Source: Skeletonema tropicum (taxonomy: Eukaryota; Bacillariophyta; Thalassiosirophyceae; Thalassiosirales; Thalassiosiraceae). Taken from it: 64,000 nt of DNA. Below the pieces are notes generated by a model. It saw only the letters and a list, made by a program, of their open reading frames with translations. It did not search any database and was not told where the DNA came from. Both the position numbers and the translations under genes were made by a program. Shown here in pieces: positions 1-11,271 of this stretch (positions within the stretch are counted from its first letter, which is position 1; every line of letters begins with the position of its first letter). Location of the stretch: the NCBI GenBank assembly GCA_037178625.1, contig CM074141.1:744001-808000 (forward strand), given 5' to 3'.

Positions 1-2
1 GT

Positions 3-941
3 CTGGTGCTACCTGAAGTCAATTCTGACGGTGTCATATCTGTCCCAGAAGACGAAGAAGAGATGATGTCAGTCGTTAGTGATCTCGGCGGTGAACTCAT
101 TAGTGAGATGGCCGAAAAGACTGTCAAAAGGACTGGTGCAGCACTCGCTATTGCAACAATGTCGATTTCCAAAACTTTTGAAGAACTCAATGCAAAATTC
201 GATGAAGTCAACGATGATGCCACGGCTATTCTCTTCCCCGAACCTCAAGATGACCTCCCCGAACCAACCAAAGATAGGGTCACATCATTCGTTGAAGAGA
301 AACCATTTACGCCACCAGGAGACTCGGTTTTTGCTGATTCAGTTACTACTGGGGATTCAACAAGCGCTGCCGATTCAGTAACTGCTGCTGATTCAGGAAC
401 TGCTACTGATTCTGTTTCTGACCCTTCATTCGGAGAAACGATTTCTGTTGGTACAAGCGGTACCTACGAATCGACTTGGTCGAAAATGGTTTTGGAGAAG
501 ATTATGAGGCGCAAGTACCAGCAAGAAGAATCTGTCATGACGCCAATCACTGACGTTGAAGAGTCCCGAGAAGAGTCCCAAGAACCCGAGGAGTCTCTGG
601 AAACTGAAGAAGAACGCGAGGGCAATGATGATGATGGAGGAGTGTGGAGTTTCATGAACGTTTGTGGTGGTCTAAAACAAAGCATTGAAAGTACTACCGA
701 TAGAGTCACAGACTATGTCTTCCCGTACAACGGTGTTGACTTAATTGCCGAATTGCAGGCGGAAGAGGAGGCCAAGCTGGCTGCCGCTGCTGCACTGGCT
801 GCGGAACAAGAAGCCTACCTCAATGAAACACAACATCACAAAGAGAAGAAGAGTTTCAAGGATAGGATCAAGGGTGGCAAAATGAAGAATTTGTTCCGTC
901 GTCGACGAAGTGCAAAGAAACAGTGTGAGTTACTTGCATAG
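3..941 (+). CDS. Acidic low-complexity protein, 3' part only
   Basis: The reading frame is open from the window edge to a TAG at 939-941. The first Met in a naive call is a GTG, so the true start lies upstream. The visible ~312 residues are rich in Glu, Asp, Ser and Thr. A stretch around residues 115-140 repeats short units of the type DSVTxxDS. Near the end an Ala/Glu-rich segment (about 240-265) could form a helix or coiled coil, and the last 40 residues are strongly basic, including an RRRR cluster that could be a nuclear-localisation signal. I recognise no domain. A GTGAGT just before the stop (about 923-928) could be an intron donor, so the true C-terminus is uncertain. It looks coding because of its length and bias, but no function can be given. 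Confidence 0.6.
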   Translation: MVLPEVNSDGVISVPEDEEEMMSVVSDLGGELISEMAEKTVKRTGAALAIATMSISKTFEELNAKFDEVNDDATAILFPEPQDDLPEPTKDRVTSFVEEKPFTPPGDSVFADSVTTGDSTSAADSVTAADSGTATDSVSDPSFGETISVGTSGTYESTWSKMVLEKIMRRKYQQEESVMTPITDVEESREESQEPEESLETEEEREGNDDDGGVWSFMNVCGGLKQSIESTTDRVTDYVFPYNGVDLIAELQAEEEAKLAAAAALAAEQEAYLNETQHHKEKKSFKDRIKGGKMKNLFRRRRSAKKQCELLA

Positions 942-1151
942 TAGTGTTGTAACTTCTCCAGTGTTTCCATCCTCTCTTGTGGCATGATGAAAGAAGTAGC
1001 AAGAGTGTTGCAGGATGTGTAAAAGTAAGGAATGAATATGTTAGGATTGAAGGCAAGTGTGCTTGTATGATGTACTCTACAACCATACTGCTACTATATG
1101 TTAAGATTAAAGACATTTACGATTCAAGTGTGTGTGTGTGAATGATGTACT

Positions 1152-3220
1152 CTACAACCATTCTGCAAGTTTGGCAGCCTCGTCCAAGATATCATCTCCA
1201 TTTAACATTGACGACATCTTGTCCTCTTCATCCTCTGGCTCGTTGTTGATTACTCCCAAGTCATCTGTTACTGGCATCTTTTCATCATCATACGAAGGCT
1301 GGTCATTTTCATAACTAGCCTCCTTACGTTGCTTTTCCGCAGTGTCTTGCTGCAGCTGGTACATTGCTTGCTGCTGTTGCTGCTGTTGTAGCAGCAACTG
1401 TTGTTGTTGTTGTTGCTGTTGCTGTAGCAGCTGTGGATGATGTACAAATCGTGTAAATCTCTGTGTCATTAATACAGCTGCATCCTGTTCTTTCTTTGCC
1501 TGCTGCTTTGCATATTCAATTGCTTCTAATGCCAGAGTTGCAGTATTGTCGATCTTGTATCTTTTATTTGATTTTGGTTTTTTCATTGTGTGTTTCGACT
1601 TCTTGCTTGATTTCTTCTTAGTATTATTCTTCCTTGTCTTTTTCTTTGTGGTGATTGAGTCATCAAGATTCGACATGAAATCAATCTCTTGTGATTGTTG
1701 CTGCTGATGAGATGACGACTTCTTTGACATTTCACTATCATCATCTTCTTCTTCTTCTTCTTCACTTGCAACTCGTGTCAGCCAACGTATCGAATTCTCA
1801 GTCGATGAAATGATAGATAGAAATGTCCGACTTGGTGCAATGCAATTAATATCAAATTCCGCCTCTAATGTTTGATTATTTGCGTTTGCTTCTGCTTCTT
1901 CTTTTTGAACAGTTACCAAATCGAATGTTTTATTTGCTGCTACTTCTGCTTCTCCTTTTTCTGTTGCTAACAATTGGTCCATGGTAGGCAGAGGTGGCAT
2001 CTTGGTGTTGTTGTTAATAGCTTCTTCTTCATCCTGACTTTCTCCTCCATCACAATCTTGAAATGTATCCAAAAATTCCGCTTTGCAAAACAAGAAAGCA
2101 AAATGTCAAAAGATATGAGCAATGATGAAATGACTATTTCGGAAGGGCTATTTCCTACACAAAGCCAAGTTTTGAGAGAGAGAGAGGGGGGGGGGGGGGG
2201 GAGTTTTGCTCAACCTTTCTTACCTATTGCACCATCCCCATCTCTATCATTACTTACACCACTACTTGTAGCACCACCACCAGAAGTATCAACAACATGC
2301 TGTCGTTGCAACTTCAACAAGGCAAACAATGTATTCCACGGTAATTCCTTATGCCGCATCTTCTTTCGACAATACGCCTTGGTTCGATTGTTTTGTTTGC
2401 AAGCCATACACACTGGTGCTGTGTTATCTAGGCATGTGTTGACTATATACTTTGGGGTTGCCTTTTCATTATTGCCCAACTGTTGTTGTTGTTGTGATCC
2501 TGCCGCTGCTGGTGACTGTGGTGAGGGTAGTACATCCGCCTGCAACTTGGTATCATTCCCAGTAATATACGTTGTTCCATTATTATCCTCTTTCGTAAAA
2601 CAAGATTCATCCAAAGTGATGCAAATAAACGTGTTGGTCCATGGAACATCCGTATGTCCAAATTTGATACGGCATACGTCTCGTGTTTTGTAGTGTCGTT
2701 TGCATTTGGCACATACTGGTAGTACAATATTCATAGTGTTAGTATTGTTGCGTTTATTATTGCTAGTAGTAGCATTGTGAGTTGTTGTTGTTGTTGTGTC
2801 GTCATAACAACAACCGCCAATAGAGGTAGGATAGGGTATCACAATTGGCGAATGAAAATTATGAGGAGTGTAGTGTAATGTATTCCCCAATATAAAATTG
2901 GCTGCATCGTGTAGACCATCTACGTCAATGTTATCATCATCATCAATGTTGTGGTTGTTGGTGTCATTCGTATCGCCATTGGTGTCTTTGAGAGAATTGT
3001 TGAATTGGAGTAGAGAGGGCTGGGTGTCGAACGGATTTGGACCGAAGGTGGTTGATGATCCCCACGTCTGCAATTAATATCGTTATGTGTTATGTTGTGT
3101 GTGTTGTAGACAATATAGGTGAGTCTTTTGAGCATTTAATTATTATGACACGGTTAAACAAAAACATTCACTTACCGCGTCTAACGGAGCCAATGGAAAA
3201 GGCGCCGGAAATCCTGCCAT
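1152..3220 (-). CDS. Three-exon protein with two C-x2-C-x9-C-x5-H-x3-PW modules and polyQ
   Basis: I read this as complement(join(1152..2080,2224..3067,3176..3220)), 605 residues. Exon 1 gives MAGFPAPFPLAPLDA and ends at a GTAAGT donor. Intron 1 is 108 nt and ends TTGCAG; intron 2 is 143 nt with donor GTAAGA and acceptor CAAAG, and contains a long G tract (+ strand) that is a pyrimidine tract in the transcript. All junctions keep frame. Exon 2 carries two copies of one module at about residues 134-158 and 235-259. Each has C-x2-C-x9-C-R-x4-H-x3-P-W with identical spacing, which suggests a small zinc-binding unit. Exon 3 has poly-Gln runs, a Lys-rich basic segment and an acidic C-terminus, typical of nuclear regulatory proteins. 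I know of no characterised function for the module. A DNA- or RNA-linked role is only inferred. Confidence 0.8.
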
Positions 3221-4380
3221 GTCAACGAACGTTGCATCCGATTCCGAATTATATGGTATGTTTTCTATCCGCTGTTTCAAACCACATTCGGTCGATCTTC
3301 ACGAACGATAATGACTGCAAATGCAGCTGCTATGTGACTATTCAGAGTTCAGAGCAAATCGGCTGCGTTAAAGATGTGAAGCTGGTAGTGTTTCTCCTCG
3401 CATTCTGCGATTGTGTAGACGCGGGATAAAGTTACTTACATTGTCGTTTGTTAGTGTAGTGCCCTTGTAGCTTGTACTTAGTGCCTTGTGCATGCATCTT
3501 GAATCTTGACACAAAAATTCCGAGGCAAGTGAAGAATGTGAGTGTCTATAAGCTCATTTAGGTTTGTTTCTACTCAAATATTTTATAATGTGTGTGGTAT
3601 AATGTCTTAGTTTAGGCCAAAATATACTATGTACTCCTATTCGTTATATCTATATTACATCTATCTGAAACCTCCTAGGAGTACTCCCTCTGTCCCAAAA
3701 AAAATGAGCTATTTGAAGTTAATCGTAGTCCCACAAAAAACTAGCTATTTGACGTACTTATTCCTACGTGAGGTCCTACACAAGTGTCCGAGAGGCCTCT
3801 TCATTTTCACAATAGGGTTAGATATAAGGATATTTTAACGCCTTTTGTCACAATATCATTACAAATACTTGCTTAACAACCTTCAACCTCCATATAATCG
3901 TAACCGGCGTGAAATAAGCTTTACATTTGACTTTTTGTTTGAGCGTACCAATTCCTACGTAATTACTCGCCTGACTCTCGCGGCCAGCTGATGCGGCGTT
4001 TTCGTCTTAGATTCCGAGGTGGACCGGCGGTAGGAATTCTTTTAGCGATTCGTGTACCAGAAAATTTCTGTAGCTCTACACAAATGTGGCATCGCTGCCA
4101 CATTTGACCGGGATCTTGTCTTCTCTGCCACACGAAGTGGGATCAGGGATATGATACTCTCTAGAGAGAAGTAGCTAGCCAAAGATAAAAAGATGCCGAG
4201 ATAGAACGATTTCACTTTCAGCTCATCCTTGCTATTGACTTGTTCCTCCAACTGTTGTCTCTCTATTCAGTTTATCGAACTGTTTCTTCAAATCTACATA
4301 GGTACAGTGTCGTAGCTTTGAGAGATGTCCAATTTAAGAAGGCCAGGAGAATCTCATTCCTCTATCGTATTTATTGTCAA
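3221..4380. other. Intergenic DNA upstream of the C2CH gene, no supported gene
   Basis: No convincing coding region is seen; the short frames lack domains and codon bias. The stretch next to 3220 should hold the promoter of the minus-strand gene. At 3690-3760 two imperfect ~48-bp copies stand in tandem, each with TCCCA, an A-run and AGCTATTTGA. Motifs of the type ATTCCTACGT recur at 3770 and 3952, and also occur near other repeats of the window. Confidence 0.5.
4081..4106. other. Perfect 11-bp inverted repeat (hairpin)
   Basis: CAAATGTGGCA, a 4-base loop tcgc, then the exact reverse complement. It lies in intergenic DNA before the satellite. It is not next to an annotated gene end, so a terminator role is not supported. 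Confidence 0.55.
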
Positions 4381-7300
4381 CAATATACGCATAAGCCACT
4401 TCTAGCGGCCCATTATACTAGGTGGCAATACTATACAAGCACATTAGCACTGCTCAGACGGATAGCGTAGGTAGGAACAAAGATTCAGCCTCGTAGCTGC
4501 TCTGAGAGGTCAAGTTTGGGTAAGCCAGCAGCACCTCATTACACCAAATTGTATCTTCCGTCGTCAATACGCGCATGAGCCTCTTCTAGTGGCCAATTTG
4601 ACTCAGTGCTGATACTATGCAAGCACATTAGCACTGCTCAGTCGGACAGTTTACATGGAAGTGACGCTAAAACGTCTCAGCTACTCGTAGAGGTCCAGTA
4701 GGGGATGACCAGCAGCACCACATTCAACCACATTAACATCGTATCAATCGTCGTCAATATATAAATGAGTCGCTTCTAGTGGCCCATTATACTCAGTATA
4801 TTTACATTAGATGCATATTGGCACTGTTCAGACTGATTGTGCACGTAGAAGCGATGCTACAGTCTCGTAGCTGCTCTTAGAGGTCGAGTGTAGGCTGGCC
4901 AGCAGCACCACATCCTACCAAATCGAACCTATCGTCGTCACTAAGGGCACGAGGCGCTTCTAGCGGCCCATTATAGTCGGTTGTGATACTATATACAAGC
5001 ACATTAGCACTCTCAGACGTTTGGCGTCCGTGGAAGAGATGCTGCAGTGTCGTAGCTGCTATTAGAGGTCGAGTGTGGGCTGGCCAGCCGCACCTCGTTA
5101 CACCAAATCGTACCTATCGTCGTCACTACGGTCATGAGCCGCTTCTAGTGGCCCATTATAGTCGGCGGTGATACTATACAAGTACATTAGCACTGCTCAG
5201 ACGTGTGGCGTGCGTAGAAGCGATGCTGCAGTCTCGTAGCTGATCTGATAGGTCCAGTGTGGGCTAGCCAGCAGCACCACATCCTACCAAATCGAACCTA
5301 TCGTCGTCACTGAGGGCATGAGCCGCTTCTAGTGGTCATTCATAGTCGGTGGTGATACCATACAAGCACATAATTACTGCTCAGACGTGTGGCGTGCGTA
5401 GAAGCGATGCTGCAGTCTCGCAGCTGCTCTTGCTCTTAAACGTCCAGCGATGGGCTGGCTAGCAGCACCACATCCTACCAAATCGTACCTATCGTCGTCA
5501 CTACGGTCATGAGCCGCTTCTAGTGGTCATTCATAGTCGGTGGTGATACTATACAAGTACATTAGCACCCACACGTAGAAACAGTTGTGGAGGCAGTATA
5601 TGAGCACTATCAATGCTACCGACACAGCACACATGTTGGTTAGTAATAATTTCGCCCCTAGAGGGCTAATCAGACGTACTTTAAAATTTCTGTTATATTA
5701 TTGCTCAGAGGTGTGGCGTGCGTAGAAGCGATGCTGCAGTCTCTAGCTGATCTGAGAGGTCCAGTGATGGGCTGGCCAGCAGCACCACATCCTACCAAAT
5801 CGTACCTATCGCCGTCACTATGCGCATGAGCCGCTTCTAGTGGTCTATTATACTCGGTGGCGATACTATACACGCACATAATTACTGCCCAGACGTTTGG
5901 CGTATGTAGAAGCGATGCTGCAGTCTCTAGCTGATCTGAGAGGTCCAGTGATGGGCTGGCCAGCAGCACCACGTTACACCAAATCGTACCTATCGTCGTC
6001 AATAAGGTCATGAGCCGCTTCTAGTGGCCCATCATAGTCGGTGGTGATACTATACAAGCACATAATTACTGCCCAGACGTTTGGCGTATGTAGAAGCGAT
6101 ACTGCAGTCTCGTAGCTGCTCTTGCTCTTAATCGTCCAGCGATGGGCTGGCCATCAGCACCACGTTACACCAAATCGTACCTATCGTCGTCAATACAGGC
6201 ATGAGCCGCTTCTAGTGGTCTATTGTAGACGGTGGTGATACTATATAAGCACATAATTACTGCTCAGACGTTTGACGTACGTAGAAGCGATACTGCAGTC
6301 TCGTAGCTGATCTTAGAGGCTCAGTGATGGGCTGGCCAGCAGCACCACGTTACACCAAATCTTACCTATCGTCGTCACTACGGGCATGAGCCGCTTCTAG
6401 TGGTCTATTATAGTCGGTGGCGAGACTATACAAGTACATTAGCACTGCTCAGACGTGTGGCATGCGTAGAAGCGATGCTGCAGTCTCTAGCTGCTCTTAG
6501 AGGTCCAGCGATGGGCTGGCCAGCAGCACCACATCCTACCAAATCGTACCTATCGTCGTCAATACAGGCATGAGCCGCTTCTAGTGGTCATTCATAGTCG
6601 GTGGCGATACTATACAAGTGCATTAGTACTGCTCAGACGTGGGGCGTGCGTAGAAGCGATGCTGCAGTCTCTAGCTGATCTGAGAGGTCCAGTGATGGGC
6701 TGGCCAGCAGCACCACGTTACACCAAATCGTACCTATCGTCGTCACTAAGGTCATGAGCCGCTTCTAGTGGCCCATCATAGTCGGTGGTGATACTATACA
6801 AGCACATAATTACTGCCCAGACGTTTGGCGTATGTAGAAGCGATACTGCAGTCTCGTAGCTGCTCTTGCTCTTAGAGGTCCAGTGATGGGCTGGCCAGCA
6901 GCACCACATCCTACCAAATCGTACCTATCGTCGTCAATATGCGCATGAGCCACTTCTAGTGGTCTTTTGTAGACGGTGGTGATACTATATAAGCACATAA
7001 TTACTGCTCAGACGTTTGACGTACGTAGAAGCGATGCTGCAGTCTCGTAGCTGATCTTAGAGGCTCAGTGATGGGCTGGCCAGCAGCACCACGTTACACC
7101 AAATCGTACCTATCGTCGTCACTACGGGCATGAGCCGCTTCTAGTGGTCTATTATAGTCGGTGGCGACACTATACAAGTACATTAGCACTGCTCAGACGT
7201 GTGGCATGCGTAGAAGCGATACTGCAGTCTCTAGCTTCTCTGAGAGGTCCAGCGATGGGCTTGCCAGCAGCACCACGTTACACCAAATCGTACCTATCGT

Positions 7301-8055
7301 CGTCAATATGCGCATGAGCCGCTTCTAGTGGTCTATTATACTCGGTGGCGATACTTTAAAAGCAAATCAGCACTGCTCAGACGGATTACGCACGTCGAAG
7401 CGACGCTATAAAATCATAGCTGCTCTTGCTAGCCAGCAGCACCACATTCCAGATTCAACCATATCGTATGTATCGTCGTCAATATGCGCATGAGCCGCTT
7501 CTAGTGGCCCATTATACTCGGTGGCGATACGTTTGAAGCAAATATGAACTGTTCAGAAGATTGGCGTGCGTAGAAGCGATGCTATTACGACTCAGCTGAT
7601 CTAAAAAGGTACAGTGTGGGTAAGCCAGCAGCACCTCATTCAACCACATCGCATGTATCGTCGTCAATATGCGCATGAGCCGCTTCTAGTGGCCCATTAT
7701 ACTCGGTGGAAATACATTTGAAGCAAAAAAGAACTGCTCAGAAGATTGGCGTGCGTAGAAGCGATGCTGTTACGACTCAGCTGCTCATAGAGGTCGAGTG
7801 TGGGCTATCCAGCAGCACCAGATTCAACCACATCGCATGTATCGTCGTCAATATGCGCATGAGCCACTTCTAGTGGCTCATTATACTCGGTGGCGATACT
7901 ATGCAAGCACTGTAGCACTGCTCAGACGTTTGGCGGTAGTAGATCATATTGGTCCAGCAACTGAGGGTACTCGGTGGCGATACTATGCAAGCACTGTAGC
8001 ACTGCTCAGACGTTTGGCGGTAGTAGATCATATTGGTCCAGCAACTGAGGGTTGC
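4380..8055. repeat. Tandem satellite array, ~185-190 bp units, about 20 copies
   Basis: The landmark GAGCCGCTTCTAGTGG recurs every ~184-190 bp from about 4388 to 7859. Each unit also has GCTGGCCAGCAGCACCAC, ATCGTACCTATCGTCGTC and TGCTCAGACGT in fixed order. Units at the edges are more diverged than those in the middle. From about 5910 to 7380 the copies fall into a higher-order repeat: type-specific variants recur at ~742 bp, i.e. every four units (for example 6023/6768, 6227/6967, 6413/7155). The array ends with an exact tandem duplication of an 84-bp segment (7885-7968 and 7969-8052). Short open frames in the array shift between units and are not taken as genes. Confidence 0.92.
5572..5702. 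mobile_element. ~130-bp insertion in the satellite, shares 56 bp with 47023-47078
   Basis: It interrupts one satellite unit between ATTAGCAC and TGCTCAGA. Its right part (5647-5702, with CGCCCCTAGAGGGCTAATC) is nearly identical to 47023-47078, where another insertion sits. The 21 bp just to the left (5620-5640) occur at 46999-47019 in inverted orientation. It encodes nothing visible, so a short non-autonomous element is the likely reading. Confidence 0.6.
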
Positions 8056-8628
8056 TGCTTTAGTGGCGGAGGAATCTATTTTTCCACTATCACTACTGCA
8101 ACTCGCCAACAAAGGCAGCAACTCCTTCAAATTCTCCTACTAGTGATGATCAGTGATGAGCTTGATGGTGGTGGTATTTGATCAGCCCCAATATTTTACG
8201 TAAGTGATGGTGAAAGTTGGATCCCCCCCTTCTTCAACTGGCAGAGGAGATACTTTCAACAGTGAGAACAGTGTAGGGTAGATCTTATCATCCCTTCTGT
8301 TCCTATATTAAATGCAGAGTCTTCGAGTTCAGGATTTGCTCTTCAAGTTCCTTCACGAGTATTTGGGCTGTGCTTGTGCTTGTGGGTGATAATATGTTTT
8401 GGGCTGTATTTGTGATGTTGTATGTATTGATTAATAAAAAACTAGTGATGAAAGAAAGTGCTCATACATAAACATAATATTTGTATATGTGATTACCATT
8501 TCTTAAGTTTTGCACTTTTACTGCAAACAATCTCGATATCTGCGAACATACTTATACTCATTTCAAGTCCAAATGAACAATTCCCCTCCCTCTATCTCTT
8601 CTTCAATATTCTCTCCACATCCCTCCTC
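8056..8628. other. Intergenic, nothing recognised
   Basis: Unique-looking AT-rich DNA between the satellite and an LRR pseudogene. I see no coding frame with bias and no repeat. Confidence 0.5.
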
Positions 8629-9635
8629 TCACTCAATGTCACTCTCACTGTCTTGTTCGTCTTCTTCATGATTGTCTCGTTCAAATTCAAATGTGTTTGA
8701 TGATAATTCGAGAAAAGGAAGGACATTATTCATCACAATATCTCGAGGCAATATACACTGGAGGATAGGAGCAACATCCTCATCCAATAAGCGGCGATGC
8801 TCTGATTTGTATTCAATGATTTTGCCAAGAAGTGATCTAATCCAAGTTCGTATCGCCTGGGCCCTTTTCACCCTCGATATCCTCCTCCTCAGCAATACCA
8901 TCGTAGTAGTAGCCAGCATCTGCAGCGGGTAGAATCTGATTGATTGCATCAATTTCTTCATTCATATTATTTCTCCATTCCTCCAATTGTAAAGTGGCAA
9001 TAGTCTCATGCAGCTCACCCTCAACGAGATCAACGTGTTTCAAATTTCCTACACCCTTGGAATATATTATCATGAGAAATCAGGCCATCTTTGAATGGAA
9101 TGGTGATCCGTTCAAGAGATTTGCAGTAATAGAATGCATACTCCTCAATTCTTTCCAGCTTGCTACCAAATTTCAAGTCCATCAGGGCCGCACAGTGAGT
9201 GAATGCACCCCCCTCAACGATCCTGGCGGATGGCAGATTGATGCTGCTGCTCAAAGATTTGCAGCTACGGAATGCCCAATCTCCAATAATTTCCAGCTTG
9301 CCACATTCCACATCCGTCAGGGATTTACACTGAAAGAATGCCCCCTTCGCAACAATTTTGACGCCTGGCATGATTACTCGTCTCAAGCGACGGCAGTAAG
9401 CGAATGCTTTTTTTTCAATTTCTTCAACATCTTCATGACAGGTGACTTCAACGATGTTAGGATGATCAAAGAATGCACGCGCACGAATAGCTTTGGCGAC
9501 CACGAAGACATGAGTTGCATCATCAGGAATAACTTCTCCCTCCTCGCCGGTGTGAGTGTATCGATTAATAATGTTATTGCCCTCGGCCTCCATAATGGGA
9601 CAACGGCGGATATTCTGAGACGATGAGGAGTTCAA
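8629..9635 (-). pseudogene. BspA-like LRR gene with two +1 frameshifts
   Basis: The product belongs to the family intact at 58877-59821: an N-terminal GEEGEVIP-x-DATHVFV block, about six LRR_5/BspA-type repeats (AFxxCxxLxxV, KLExIxxxAF), then a helical C-terminal region (EEWRNxMxEEIDAINQ ... RTWIRSLLGKIIEYK ... DIVMNNVLPFLEL) and an acidic tail. Compared with paralogues, one extra A near 9055 (GGGTGTAGGAAATTTG) and one extra G near 8858 (AAAAGGGCCC) break the frame into three pieces. Everything else is preserved, so the lesions are young or are sequencing errors. It starts at 9635 or at the internal Met (MEAEGN) near 9593. BspA-type LRR proteins are often surface or secreted, but no signal peptide is visible here. 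Confidence 0.8.
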
Positions 9636-9949
9636 TCAAACGGCAAACGGCCTGTTGAGTGAGGATGTAGATGGTATCAAGCTATGGACGGGATGCGATG
9701 ATCATCTGAGGCACGGAGTTTGTGTGTTGTGTGGGGCTGTAGGTTATTTCTGTGCTGCGGTCTGCTCCATCCAATTGGCAATTTTTGGCAACGAAAATGG
9801 TTTCGTTTGGCTTGGGATCTATTGTACTACATAGCTTTACGGGAATAAAAACCTACTACATAAATGAAAATAGCGTTTTAGTTTTTAGTGGCCAAATTTC
9901 GTAAATTACGTTTATACGCCGACTTTACTGAGACCAAACTGAGACCTAA
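9636..9949. other. Intergenic, upstream of the LRR pseudogene
   Basis: Presumed promoter region of the minus-strand LRR copy. No gene or clear repeat is seen. Confidence 0.4.
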
Positions 9950-10440
9950 TGTTGCCAGAAGCTCTTCTCGTCAATATGCACATAAGCCGCTTATATTGGC
10001 CCATTGTACTTTGTGCCGATAGTTACGAAGTATACGAGACTGCTCAATCGGATAGCTTACATGGAAGCGACGATACAACATACAACCTCGTAGCTTCTCT
10101 CAAAGGTCCAATTTGGGCTGGCCAGCGGCACCACACTCTACCATACTATCGTAACATAACGCTTGTCGTCAATATGCGCATGAGCCGCTTCTCTAGAGGT
10201 CCAATATAACTGGTAACGAAACTATGCAAGCACATCAGCACTGCTTAGACGGATTGCTCATGTAGAACGTCTTGTAGCTGCTCTTAGAGGTCCAGTTTGG
10301 GCTAGCCAGCAGCACCAAATTCTTCCATATATCATATGTATCGTCGTCAATATGTGCATGAGCCGCTTCTAGTGGCCCATTATACTCGGTGGCGATACTA
10401 TGCAAGCACATTAGCACTACTTAGACGCATTGCGCACAGG
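9950..10440. repeat. Second satellite block, about three diverged units
   Basis: The same landmarks as the 4.4-8.05 kb array recur near 9970, 10180 and 10355 (CGTCAATATGxxCATxAGCCGCTT). The third copy is closest to the main array. The block runs toward the assembly gap, so the true array may be longer. Confidence 0.85.
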
Positions 10441-10688
10441 GTGACTCAGATGCACTCAAAGATCTTCATTTCGTATTTCCTCTCCGTACACGTTCTGTGC
10501 CTCCAGTAACTGCAAGTCGGCTGCACTCTTTGCTCAGGACCTTGCGTGACTCTCCCGTCCTGCTGACACGATTACTTAATGCTTTGCAGAATCCAACACG
10601 GAAGCAATGGCAAAGATATCAGTGGATAGGGAAAACGCATCTTGTTCCAACAGAGTTGTTTGAGGTATCATCTCTATGTGATTACACA

Positions 10689-11188
10689 NNNNNNNNNNNN
10701 NNNNNNNNNNNNNNNNNNNNNNNNNNNNNNNNNNNNNNNNNNNNNNNNNNNNNNNNNNNNNNNNNNNNNNNNNNNNNNNNNNNNNNNNNNNNNNNNNNNN
10801 NNNNNNNNNNNNNNNNNNNNNNNNNNNNNNNNNNNNNNNNNNNNNNNNNNNNNNNNNNNNNNNNNNNNNNNNNNNNNNNNNNNNNNNNNNNNNNNNNNNN
10901 NNNNNNNNNNNNNNNNNNNNNNNNNNNNNNNNNNNNNNNNNNNNNNNNNNNNNNNNNNNNNNNNNNNNNNNNNNNNNNNNNNNNNNNNNNNNNNNNNNNN
11001 NNNNNNNNNNNNNNNNNNNNNNNNNNNNNNNNNNNNNNNNNNNNNNNNNNNNNNNNNNNNNNNNNNNNNNNNNNNNNNNNNNNNNNNNNNNNNNNNNNNN
11101 NNNNNNNNNNNNNNNNNNNNNNNNNNNNNNNNNNNNNNNNNNNNNNNNNNNNNNNNNNNNNNNNNNNNNNNNNNNNNNNNNNNNNNNN
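10689..11188. other. Assembly gap, 500 N
   Basis: Exactly 500 undetermined bases, the usual placeholder for a gap of unknown size. It lies next to satellite DNA, a likely cause of the break. Frames spanning it are meaningless. Confidence 0.99.
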
Positions 11189-11271
11189 GCTGTTCGCTGT
11201 TCTGTTGTACCAGAAGTACTTTACTGATTGTATCAATATCAAAGATATCATAGTACCCACGCAATAACAAC

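Noticed and set aside
3680..3720. Resemblance of CTCCCTCTGTCCCAAAA to plant Stowaway-type MITE ends
   Set aside because: No matching inverted end with a TA duplication was found nearby; a short chance match is more likely.
5670..6998. Frames of 60-113 codons inside the satellite
   Set aside because: They follow the repeat unit, change frame between units and show no domain.
4380..8055. Satellite taken as a CRISPR array
   Set aside because: Whole ~185-bp units repeat with no short constant repeat and unique spacers, and the genome is eukaryotic.
8672..9626. Plus-strand frames opposite the LRR pseudogene (86 and 228 codons)
   Set aside because: They are antisense shadows of the LRR repeats; similar shadows appear opposite every LRR gene in the window.
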